A stretch of 64,000 nucleotides of DNA from an uncultured Sphingomonadaceae bacterium (lineage in GTDB: Bacteria; Pseudomonadota; Alphaproteobacteria; Sphingomonadales; Sphingomonadaceae). Positions within the stretch are counted from its first letter, which is position 1. Each line of letters opens with the position of its first letter. Below are positions 7,994-15,510 of this stretch, piece after piece. The position numbers and the translations under genes are program-made. The notes beneath the pieces are model-generated. The model was not told the origin of the DNA. It saw only the letters and a list, made by a program, of their open reading frames with translations, and made no database searches. The DNA is taken from NCBI GenBank assembly GCA_947504025.1, contig CANNFX010000003.1, positions 124,001-188,000 on the forward strand, read 5' to 3'.

Positions 7994-9544
7994 ATGGCCG
8001 ACCCCTATTACATTACTACTGCCATTAGCTATCCCAATGGGCGGCCCCACATTGGCCATGCCTATGAGGCCATCGCTGCCGATGTGATGGCACGTTTTCA
8101 ACGGTTACGCGGCCGCGAAGTGCGTTTTCAAACCGGTACTGATGAGCACGGATTGAAGATGGCCCAGAAGGCTCGCGAGCTGAATCAAACGCCGCGCGAG
8201 CTGGCAGATGAAATGTCCAGCCACTTCAAGAATATGTGCGATTCTCTGAACGTCAGTTATGACCGTTTTATCCGAACAGTTGAGGGCGATCACCACAAAG
8301 CCAGTCAAGAACTATGGCGGCGGATGGAAGCGAATGGTGACCTTTATCTAGATCGCTATGAAGGTTGGTATTCGGTCCGTGATGAAGCCTATTATGATGA
8401 AGATGAGCTAGTCGATGGGGACGGGGACGAGAAGCTCTCACCCCAAGGAACGCCCGTCGAATGGACCATCGAAGAAAGCTGGTTCTTCAAACTGTCGGCC
8501 TATCAAGACAAATTGCTCGCGCTTTACGAAAGTGATCCAGAATTTCTGAAACCTGACAGCCGCCGCAATGAGATGGCATCATTCATTTCGGGCGGACTGC
8601 GTGATCTTTCGATTTCGCGTACCAGCTTCGATTGGGGTGTGAAGGTGCCAGGCAGTGACGAGCATGTCATGTATGTCTGGGTCGATGCCCTCACCAATTA
8701 TCTCACCGGCCTTGGCTTCCCGGACGAAACCGAAGATATGGCAAAGTTCTGGCCCGCAGACCTTCACCTTATCGGTAAGGATATTGTCCGGTTTCATTCG
8801 ATTTACTGGCCCGCTTTCCTGATGAGCGCAGGCTTGCCGCTGCCCAAGAAGGTGTTCGGCCACGGTTTCCTGCTCAACCGCGGTCAGAAGGAGAGTAAGT
8901 CTCTCGGTAATGTGACTAACCCTCTTGATTTATCAGAAAAATTTGGTGTCGACGTTTTGCGATATTTCCTGATGCGTGAAGTCGCATTTGGACAGGACGG
9001 CAGCTATTCAGCAGAGGCAATTGTGACGCGCAGCAACGCCGAACTTGCCAACTCGTTTGGGAATCTTTCGCAGCGCGTCCTTAGCTTCATTGCCAAGAAT
9101 TGCGATGGTGGTTTTACTGCGACTGCGCCCGTGCAGGTCGTAGACACGGCATTGCGGGACAAGGTGAACAAAGCTTGCCGCGAGGAATTGCCTGCAGCAT
9201 TCGGTGAATTGGCGTTCTCCAACGGTCTCGAAGCGTGGATGCAGGGCGTTTTCGCCTGTAATGCCTATGTCGACGAGCAAGCGCCATGGGCGCTCCGCAA
9301 GACCGATCCAGAGCGTATGCAGCGTGTGTTGGCAACATTGTGCGGCTGTATCCGAGATCTAGCGATTGCAGTGTCACCTGTGGTGCCAGAGTCGGCCGAT
9401 AAGATGTTGGACGCGCTGTGCATTCCGCAAGATGCACGCGATTTCGCCGCATTGGAGCAAGACATTTCAATGGGTGCAATTGCAGTCGACAGTCCGACAC
9501 CCGCATTCCCGCGCCTTGATATGCCGGAGCCCGGCGGATGCTGA
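7994..9544 (+). CDS. metG: Methionyl-tRNA synthetase
   Basis: Charges tRNA-Met with methionine. The 516-residue protein has the class I signature HIGHAYEA near residue 18 and the second signature as KESKS at residues 299-303, where most homologues carry KMSKS or KFSKS; the catalytic lysines are kept. The anticodon-binding helical domain follows from about residue 380. There is no C-terminal EMAP/Trbp111-like dimerisation domain and no zinc-knuckle cysteine set, so this is the short form. Start ATG 7994 lies 32 nt after holB, and the end overlaps tatD by 7 nt. Confidence 0.95.
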   Translation: MADPYYITTAISYPNGRPHIGHAYEAIAADVMARFQRLRGREVRFQTGTDEHGLKMAQKARELNQTPRELADEMSSHFKNMCDSLNVSYDRFIRTVEGDHHKASQELWRRMEANGDLYLDRYEGWYSVRDEAYYDEDELVDGDGDEKLSPQGTPVEWTIEESWFFKLSAYQDKLLALYESDPEFLKPDSRRNEMASFISGGLRDLSISRTSFDWGVKVPGSDEHVMYVWVDALTNYLTGLGFPDETEDMAKFWPADLHLIGKDIVRFHSIYWPAFLMSAGLPLPKKVFGHGFLLNRGQKESKSLGNVTNPLDLSEKFGVDVLRYFLMREVAFGQDGSYSAEAIVTRSNAELANSFGNLSQRVLSFIAKNCDGGFTATAPVQVVDTALRDKVNKACREELPAAFGELAFSNGLEAWMQGVFACNAYVDEQAPWALRKTDPERMQRVLATLCGCIRDLAIAVSPVVPESADKMLDALCIPQDARDFAALEQDISMGAIAVDSPTPAFPRLDMPEPGGC

Positions 9545-10317
9545 TCGATAGCCATTGCCACCTTGAGTATAAAGGTGTGGTCGAGGACCAGCAGGGAGTG
9601 CTCGAACGCGCGCGTGCGGCGGGGGTAGGGGGCTTCCTCAACATCTCCACCCGCCAGAGCGAGTGGGACCAGGTGATCTGCACTGCAGAGCGTGAACCCG
9701 ACGTTTGGGCCAGTGTCGGTATCCATCCGCACGAGGCTGATGCCCATGCCGATCTTGGCGCAGCAGTTCTGCTCGAAAAAACCAAAAGCCCGAAGGTCAT
9801 TGCTATCGGTGAGACCGGGCTCGACTATTATTACGATAAATCCGACCGTGATGTGCAGAAGGCATTGTTCCGCATGCATATTGGCGTGGCGCGTGAGACC
9901 GGCCTGCCGATCATCATTCACACCCGCGATGCCGAGGAAGATACGGCTGCAATCCTTACCGAAGAAATGGGGAGGGGCGCGTTTCCCGCGCTGATCCATT
10001 GTTTCACCGCGTCGGCGGATTTCGCGAAAACGGTGCTGGATCTTGGCCTAACGATTTCAATTTCGGGCATTGTGACATTCAAAAATGCCAAAGAACTGCA
10101 GGAAGTTGCAGCAGAAGTCCCCGCCGACCGGCTGTTGGTTGAGACAGATTCGCCGTTCCTCGCGCCGGTGCCAAACCGCGGAAAGACCTGCGAACCTGCG
10201 TTTGTTTCCGACACGGCCAAATTTGTGGCAGAATTGCGCGGCATCAGTATCGAAGAGCTAGCAGACACGACCACGCGTAATTTCTATGCTCTGTTTACTA
10301 AGGCTGCCTCCCCGTGA
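9538..10317 (+). CDS. tatD: TatD family metal-dependent hydrolase
   Basis: A 259-residue amidohydrolase-fold protein. Metal ligands are visible in MLIDSHCHLE (residues 6 and 8), AIGETGLDYYY (Glu), the HTRDA and HCFTAS histidines and ETDSPFLAP (Asp). TatD-family proteins act as 3'-5' exonucleases or DNA-repair nucleases. The gene overlaps the metG end by 7 nt and the next gene by 4 nt. A metG-tatD-metallo-hydrolase order is common in alphaproteobacteria, which supports co-expression but does not define a shared pathway. Confidence 0.92.
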   Translation: MLIDSHCHLEYKGVVEDQQGVLERARAAGVGGFLNISTRQSEWDQVICTAEREPDVWASVGIHPHEADAHADLGAAVLLEKTKSPKVIAIGETGLDYYYDKSDRDVQKALFRMHIGVARETGLPIIIHTRDAEEDTAAILTEEMGRGAFPALIHCFTASADFAKTVLDLGLTISISGIVTFKNAKELQEVAAEVPADRLLVETDSPFLAPVPNRGKTCEPAFVSDTAKFVAELRGISIEELADTTTRNFYALFTKAASP

Positions 10318-11081
10318 AGCTCATCATGCTGGGGTCCGGCACGTCCATGGGGGTGCCGCGCGTGGGCAATGATTGGGGCGCCTGTGATCCCGAAGAGCCA
10401 AAAAACCGTCGGACCCGCGTTTCGATTATGGTCGAAAGCAATGCCGGGCAGCGCATTCTGGTCGACACTTCAACCGATCTAAGAACGCAATTGCTACGAG
10501 AGAATATCGACACAATCGACGCTGTGTTCTGGACCCATGACCATGCAGACCACTGTCACGGGATCGATGATCTGCGCGCCCTGAGATATGGACGCGGCGG
10601 TCCGATACCGGGCTTCGCCAATGAAGAGACAGTTCGCAGGCTTCGGAACCGGTTTGGTTACGTCTTTGCCGGCCAGCATGGTTATCACACGATAGTAGAG
10701 CTGGAGAATCTCGGCCGGTTACGGATGTTTGCTGGCTTTGGAATTGAGCGTTGTCAGATGCCTCACGGTCCAGCTCAGAGCACAGCATTCAAATTTGATG
10801 CTGACGGTAAATCAATCGGTTATGCGACAGACTTTAGTCAGATTACCGATGATATGGTCGACTTGTTTACCGATTGCGATGTTCTTGTGACCGATTGCCT
10901 GCGCCGTGAAGCCCATCCAACGCATGCGCATCTGGCGATGGCCTTAGAGCTGGTCGAACGGTCCCGAGCCAAACATGCGATCCTGACGCATCTGGACAAG
11001 AGTATGGATTATGCCACCTTATGCGGCGAAATTCCGGGCAACGTACAAGTCGGTTATGATGGATTGGAGCTTATCGCATGA
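10314..11081 (+). CDS. MBL-fold metallo-hydrolase, PhnP-like
   Basis: A 255-residue metallo-beta-lactamase-fold protein. The dinuclear metal motif HDHADH is at residues 75-80 (WTHDHADHCHGIDDLR), with later ligands in MPHGPAQS, YATDFSQ and LTHLDKSMDY. Two N-terminal cysteines are not arranged as in the structural zinc site of E. coli PhnP. Likely a phosphodiesterase acting on cyclic phosphate or nucleotide substrates; the real substrate is unknown. GTG 10314 overlaps the tatD stop by 4 nt, and its own stop overlaps a short membrane ORF by 4 nt. Confidence 0.85.
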   Translation: MKLIMLGSGTSMGVPRVGNDWGACDPEEPKNRRTRVSIMVESNAGQRILVDTSTDLRTQLLRENIDTIDAVFWTHDHADHCHGIDDLRALRYGRGGPIPGFANEETVRRLRNRFGYVFAGQHGYHTIVELENLGRLRMFAGFGIERCQMPHGPAQSTAFKFDADGKSIGYATDFSQITDDMVDLFTDCDVLVTDCLRREAHPTHAHLAMALELVERSRAKHAILTHLDKSMDYATLCGEIPGNVQVGYDGLELIA

Positions 11082-11254
11082 CAGAGACATTTGACTGGCA
11101 GATGCTGGTTTTCGTGGCGTTGGCTGTCATTCTGCCTCTAAGTGCGCTGACCGCACGGCAGTTATCCATGAAGAAGTGGATTGTGATGGGCCTGGCCTGG
11201 CTGGCAATATTTGCGGTAGCCACATTGTTCATCAATCTGGTTACGGGTGGTTAG
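11078..11254 (+). CDS. Small two-helix membrane protein, 58 aa
   Basis: A short ORF starting with ATGA overlapping the metallo-hydrolase stop (ATG at 11078-11080). The translated product has an N-terminal helix-forming stretch (MLVFVALAVILPLSALTAR) and a second hydrophobic stretch (WIVMGLAWLAIFAVATLFI) separated by a short positively charged loop (RQLSMKKW), so it would span the inner membrane twice. The 4-nt coupling and the clean membrane topology argue that it is real despite its length. No family is recognised. A stem-loop begins at its stop codon. Confidence 0.7.
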   Translation: MTETFDWQMLVFVALAVILPLSALTARQLSMKKWIVMGLAWLAIFAVATLFINLVTGG

Positions 11255-11274
11255 GCATCCATCTACTGCCTAAC
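11250..11274 (+). terminator. Stem-loop at operon end, possible terminator
   Basis: GTTAGGCA pairs perfectly over 8 bp with TGCCTAAC around a 9-nt loop. It starts within the stop codon region of the 58-aa ORF and is followed by CTATTTAA, a weak T run, so it is only a modest intrinsic terminator. Its place at the end of the rlpA-to-small-ORF run supports an ending role. Confidence 0.45.
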
Positions 11275-11284
11275 TCTATTTAAC

Positions 11285-11298
11285 ATAATATATATTAT
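11285..11298. promoter_or_regulatory. AT-only 14-bp palindrome before mazG
   Basis: ATAATATATATTAT is a perfect 14-bp palindrome in an otherwise GC-rich region, about 20-35 nt before the mazG ATG. It may act as a promoter -10 region for mazG or as a regulator site. No matching -35 hexamer is convincing. Confidence 0.35.
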
Positions 11299-11319
11299 CA
11301 TTCTGATATTAGCGAACCA

Positions 11320-12075
11320 ATGTCCGATCAACTGAACCGCCTCCTCCGTATTATGGCCACGCTTCGTGATCCTGATGGCGGTTGTGATTGGGATCGCGCT
11401 CAGGATTTCGCGTCCATCGCGCCATATACGATTGAGGAAGCTTACGAAGTCGCTGACGCGATTGAACGCGGTGACATGGGCGAGCTTCGTGAGGAGCTTG
11501 GCGATTTGTTGTTACAGGTCGTTTTCCACGCACGGATGGCGGAAGAAGCCAATCTCTTTGCGTTTTGCGATGTTGCCAAGGCTATCTCTGACAAGATGGA
11601 GGCGCGACATCCGCATATCTTCGGCACTGATGATGGCGCAGATGTCGAAACACGCTGGGAGGCGCTGAAGGCAGCTGAAAGGGTTTCAAAGGGTTCTAAC
11701 AGCGCCATGGACGGCGTTGCGCGGACCTTGCCGGGATTGCTGCGTGCAGAGAAACTTCAGAAGCGTGCCGCACGCGACGGTTTCGATTGGCCGGATACTT
11801 TGGGACCAGCCGATAAAGTCTCAGAAGAGATGGCCGAACTCGCGGAAGCCACTGATGAAGAAAAGCTCGAGGAAGCCGGCGATCTGCTGTTTGCGGCGGT
11901 GAATCTGGTTCGCAAGTCCGGTGTTGCCCCTGAAGATGCCTTGCGCGCCGCCAATTTGAAGTTTGAACGGCGTTATCGCGGTATGGAAGAACTCGCTAAA
12001 GGACGTTTCCCGTCGTTGACCCTGGGTGAGCAGGAAGAACTCTGGCAGGCGGTCAAACGCGGCGAAAAGACCTAG
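11320..12075 (+). CDS. mazG: Nucleoside triphosphate pyrophosphohydrolase MazG
   Basis: A 251-residue all-alpha NTP pyrophosphatase that hydrolyses (d)NTPs to monophosphates. Two MazG repeats are visible. The first, about residues 10-115, has the metal-binding EEAYEVADAIE and EELGDLLLQVVFHA helices; the second, about 130-230, has EEMAELAEA and EEAGDLLFAAVNLVRK. The length equals full two-domain MazG of E. coli type. It starts at its own ATG after an AT-rich gap. The stop shares the CTAG tetramer with the convergent hflX stop. Confidence 0.94.
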   Translation: MSDQLNRLLRIMATLRDPDGGCDWDRAQDFASIAPYTIEEAYEVADAIERGDMGELREELGDLLLQVVFHARMAEEANLFAFCDVAKAISDKMEARHPHIFGTDDGADVETRWEALKAAERVSKGSNSAMDGVARTLPGLLRAEKLQKRAARDGFDWPDTLGPADKVSEEMAELAEATDEEKLEEAGDLLFAAVNLVRKSGVAPEDALRAANLKFERRYRGMEELAKGRFPSLTLGEQEELWQAVKRGEKT

Positions 12076-13418
12076 AGGGCTTCGAAACGCCCGTGTTCCT
12101 TGGGCGTGAGCCGCACCGAAAGCTTGCGTAACGGGCCGTCGGCGCCCTCGCCCGCTTCGCTCTCGGACAGAATTTCGCCGTGAGCGTGTAGCCAGGCGAT
12201 CCTTTGTCCGTCACCAGCATCGACTTCTATGTCATAAGTTCGCGCATTGGCGGTTAGCATCGCACCGATGCGCTCCACAAAAACCTCAATACCGTGGCCA
12301 GTTGCAGCAGATAGTGCGAGTATATTCTCATTATGCGTGACCAGCGGTTGCAACTTCTCGCGACGTTCCTCGTCGACCAGATCCCACTTGTTCCACACCT
12401 CGATCATCGGGATCGGTGCGTCGTCGCTCAATACGTCATCCCCATCGGCCCCGTCACCAACAATAACGCCGAGGTCGCGAAGAACGGTGAGCACTTGGTC
12501 CTTCTGCTCATTACTGGAGGGATTGGCGATATCGCGGACATGCACGACAATGTCGGCCGCCGTTACCTCCTCCAGCGTCGCGCGGAAGGCGGCGACCAAT
12601 TGGGTGGGTAGATCGGAGATAAATCCGACGGTGTCAGACAGGATTGCCTTCTCAACGCCGGGTAGCCGTACCGCTCGCATGGTTGGATCAAGTGTAGCGA
12701 AGAGCAAATCTTCCGCCATGACGTCAGCGCCCGTCATCCGGTTGAATAGAGTGGATTTTCCGGCGTTCGTGTAACCGACCAGAGCGACGACCGGCCAGGG
12801 TGCCCTTCCCCTGCGCTCGCGGTGCAAGGCGCGTGTTTTCTTCACTTGTTCGAGATCTCGGCGCAAACGGCCCATGCGCTGACGGATCATCCGTCTGTCA
12901 GCCTCGATCTGCGTCTCGCCCGGGCCGCCTAGGAAACCGAAGCCGCCGCGTTGCCGTTCAAGATGGGTCCAGCTGCGGACTAGCCGGCTCTGCTGGTAAT
13001 CAAGGTGCGCGAGCTCGACTTGCAGGCGGCCTTCTGCTGTCGCAGCGCGTTCGCCAAAAATCTCTAGGATCAGGCCGGTACGGTCGATGACCTTACGCTT
13101 CCACTTGTCCTCCAGATTGCGCTGCTGGATCGGCGAAAGCGCACCGTCCACAACGATGAGCTCGGCCTCTTCCTGCTCACAAGCAGTGGCGATCCGCTCG
13201 ACCTGCCCTGCCCCGAACAAAGTGTTTGGCTTCACCTCGCGGATCGGCAAGGTGAATGCATCAGCCACGACGATACCGATCGCGAGCGCCAGTCCTTTGG
13301 CCTCTTCGACGCGTGCCTCAGAATCGCCGCCGGACCTGCGTCCGCGGATTTCCGGGCAAACGACGATAGCACGCGCACCGCGGGTTACCTCACCTTGCAG
13401 ATCATCATCGAAACTCAG
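12072..13418 (-). CDS. hflX: GTPase HflX (non-standard start)
   Basis: A ribosome-associated GTPase that splits stalled 70S ribosomes. The N-terminal HflX domain, a coiled helical stretch with the [15 protein letters not shown] motif, and a GTPase domain are visible: G1 [11 protein letters not shown]3 [11 protein letters not shown]4 NKWD. The first ATG/GTG/TTG in frame is GTG 13268, but that would remove about 50 residues that match the family N-terminal domain ([17 protein letters not shown] and onward). The frame is open up to a stop at 13437-13439 and contains no ATG, GTG or TTG there. I give CTG at 13416-13418, which overlaps the hfq stop as CTGA; the product would be 448 residues. Last gene of the dusB-ntr-hfq operon. 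Confidence 0.85.
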   Translation of the reverse strand: MSFDDDLQGEVTRGARAIVVCPEIRGRRSGGDSEARVEEAKGLALAIGIVVADAFTLPIREVKPNTLFGAGQVERIATACEQEEAELIVVDGALSPIQQRNLEDKWKRKVIDRTGLILEIFGERAATAEGRLQVELAHLDYQQSRLVRSWTHLERQRGGFGFLGGPGETQIEADRRMIRQRMGRLRRDLEQVKKTRALHRERRGRAPWPVVALVGYTNAGKSTLFNRMTGADVMAEDLLFATLDPTMRAVRLPGVEKAILSDTVGFISDLPTQLVAAFRATLEEVTAADIVVHVRDIANPSSNEQKDQVLTVLRDLGVIVGDGADGDDVLSDDAPIPMIEVWNKWDLVDEERREKLQPLVTHNENILALSAATGHGIEVFVERIGAMLTANARTYDIEVDAGDGQRIAWLHAHGEILSESEAGEGADGPLRKLSVRLTPKEHGRFEAL

Positions 13419-13963
13419 GCTGGGTCGCCCCCAAGATCATCGTCGTCTTCGCCGCTCAAATCGACGTGCTCGGCGGGTTGCACGGTCGAAACGGCGTGCT
13501 TGTAGGCAAGCTGAACAAACCCTTCGCGTTCCAGCAAGACACTGAACAGATCATAAGAAGCAATCCGTCCTTGTAGCATAACGCCATTGACGAGGAACAT
13601 GGTTACCTGGACGTCCGCATCACGCACGCTGGACAAGAATACATCTTGCAATAAGCGTTGCTTGCGGGTGCTTTCGCTATTTTCAAATGGCCCCGTATCG
13701 ATAGGCTGGCCCGGCATGATCGTGGACACGGCATGCTTATAGACAAGCTGACTCTGCCCATCGCGCCGAAGCAAGATCGAGAAATTGTCAAACCAGGTGA
13801 TAATGCCTTGAAGTTTGACGCCCTTCACAAGGAACATTGTGACCGAAATCTTCTCCTTTCGGAGGTGATTTAAAAACTGGTCTTGAAGTGATGCTCCCTT
13901 GGCCACGCTCACAGGAGGCGTTGGTGGCTTTGGCCGTGCAGAAAGTGTGCGGTCTGTTGGCAT
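13415..13963 (-). CDS. hfq: RNA chaperone Hfq with two tandem Sm domains
   Basis: Hfq pairs small RNAs with target mRNAs as a six-domain ring. This 182-residue protein carries two Hfq domains in one chain, about residues 25-84 and 103-163. Each begins with an LQD(x)FL helix and ends with the Sm2 signature YKHAVST (residues 75-81 and 154-160). The distal/proximal-face basic residue in VKGVKLQG of the first copy is Met in VNGVMLQG of the second. A proline-rich N-terminal extension and an acidic tail ([10 protein letters not shown]) flank them. Three chains would make a six-domain ring with alternating faces. Position between ntrX and hflX is the usual alphaproteobacterial one. Confidence 0.93.
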   Translation of the reverse strand: MPTDRTLSARPKPPTPPVSVAKGASLQDQFLNHLRKEKISVTMFLVKGVKLQGIITWFDNFSILLRRDGQSQLVYKHAVSTIMPGQPIDTGPFENSESTRKQRLLQDVFLSSVRDADVQVTMFLVNGVMLQGRIASYDLFSVLLEREGFVQLAYKHAVSTVQPAEHVDLSGEDDDDLGGDPA

Positions 13964-14094
13964 GACCCGTGTCCCTTTTATTGGCCGGCGCCTAGGGCGC
14001 CTGCATTCTGGCTCGCAGTTTGTACGAAGCCGGTCTTCGAAATTGGTGTAGTCAGTCCCTACATACGAGCAATGCGTATCAAAGGCTGTGGTTC

Positions 14095-15480
14095 CTAGTT
14101 TTTACCGCCATTTGTCTTGCGATCTGCCATGCCGAGAAGCTTAAGCTTACGGTGAAGTGCTGAGCGTTCCATCCCGATAAAGCCTGCCGTTTTCGAGATA
14201 TTACCAGAAAAACGGCGGATTTGGACCGAGAGATACTCACGCTCGAAACTCTCGCGAGCTTCCCGAAGCGGAACTCCCATCAAAGCAGAAATCCCGCTAG
14301 TTCCGCCGAGCTTTCCGCCGGTTACTTCTGAGGGTAACATATCAGCATCGATCGATTCCAACCGTTCACGCGGCGCAAGAATTACTGTGCGTTCAACGAC
14401 ATTACGTAGCTGGCGCACATTGCCTGGCCAGTCATAAGCCTGCAGCGCGGCCATAGCTTCAGACGTGATAGTCGGCGGTGGCACGCCCTGCTCTGCTGCA
14501 TATCGAGAGAAAAAATGATCGGCGAGCGCTGGAATATCGTCTCTCCGGTCCGCAAGCGAGGGCACCGAAACTGGTACAACATTGAGCCGGTAGAACAGAT
14601 CCTCACGGAAGCGCTTCTCTTCGATCTCTAGCTCTAGGTCACGTGATGTGGAGGATACAACACGAACGTCAACACCGATTTGCCGATTGCCACCGACGCG
14701 GACGAAACTCTGGTCGGTTAGCACCCGAAGAATACGTGCCTGTGTCGAGAGCGGCATATCAGCCACTTCATCGAGGTAAAGTGTACCACCATCAGCCAGT
14801 TCAAGGAGGCCAGGGCGGATCAATTTTCCGTCGGATTCTTCACCGAACAGCTCATGTTCAAAACTTTCGGGTGTGATCCTCGCTGAGTTGACCGTTACGA
14901 ATGCCGCATCAGCCCGAGTGCTCCAACTGTGGAGCAAGCGGGCACCAACCTCTTTCCCCGAGCCTGCTGGCCCCGTGACGAGGACGCGGCTGCCGGTGCT
15001 GGCCACACGCTTTAATGTTGCGCGCACCTGGTTGATAACCGCTGATCCCCCGGTGAATTCGTCAGCCGACGAATAATTGCCACGCAGGCGCGTGTTCTCC
15101 CTGCGCAAACGGTCAGTTTCGGTTGCACGAGCAACGAGGTGCAGCAATCGCTCAGCCTCAAATGGCTTCTCGATAAAGTCCATCGCGCCGCGGCTGACAG
15201 CCGAGACCGCCGTGTCGATATTGCCGTGGCCCGAAAAGATGATGACCGGCAATTCAGGTTCACGCTGCTTGATCGCGTCGAGTACCTCAAGTCCGTCCAT
15301 TGCGCTGCCGTGAAGCCATACATCGAGCAGCACTAGACTCGGTCGGCGTTCGTCTACCATGTTGAGCGCTGTGGTGCTGTCGCCAGCGGTGCGGCATTCA
15401 TAGCCTTCATCGCTCAGCACACCGGCGACGAGGTCGCGAATGTCTGGTTCGTCATCAACGACGAGGATATCAAGCGCCAT
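14095..15480 (-). CDS. ntrX: Nitrogen response regulator NtrX
   Basis: A 461-residue response regulator and partner of NtrY. The receiver domain has VVDDEPDI and phospho-acceptor Asp53 (LLDVW). The AAA+ domain carries the P-loop-like [11 protein letters not shown] (about 170-180) and Walker [13 protein letters not shown] Fis-type helix-turn-helix ends the protein ([22 protein letters not shown]). The sigma-54 contact loop GAFTGA is missing: the corresponding segment is [18 protein letters not shown]. Start chosen at ATG 15480 with AGGAGA 8-13 nt upstream; the frame extends 9 codons further without family-like residues. The gene lies 30 nt after ntrY, and hfq follows after 131 nt. Confidence 0.93.
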   Translation of the reverse strand: MALDILVVDDEPDIRDLVAGVLSDEGYECRTAGDSTTALNMVDERRPSLVLLDVWLHGSAMDGLEVLDAIKQREPELPVIIFSGHGNIDTAVSAVSRGAMDFIEKPFEAERLLHLVARATETDRLRRENTRLRGNYSSADEFTGGSAVINQVRATLKRVASTGSRVLVTGPAGSGKEVGARLLHSWSTRADAAFVTVNSARITPESFEHELFGEESDGKLIRPGLLELADGGTLYLDEVADMPLSTQARILRVLTDQSFVRVGGNRQIGVDVRVVSSTSRDLELEIEEKRFREDLFYRLNVVPVSVPSLADRRDDIPALADHFFSRYAAEQGVPPPTITSEAMAALQAYDWPGNVRQLRNVVERTVILAPRERLESIDADMLPSEVTGGKLGGTSGISALMGVPLREARESFEREYLSVQIRRFSGNISKTAGFIGMERSALHRKLKLLGMADRKTNGGKN

Positions 15481-15510
15481 TGCGCATTCTCCTGGTAAGC
15501 CCCGCAAAAG

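Noticed and set aside
9114..9999. Long antisense ORFs over metG and tatD
   Set aside because: Both frames mirror conserved coding sequence of MetRS and TatD; composition is shadow-like with many Arg and Ser.
13987..14001. GGCGCC-TAG-GGCGCC hairpin between ntrX and hfq
   Set aside because: It has a 3-nt loop and no T run on the minus strand; it could be an attenuator, but nothing supports it further.
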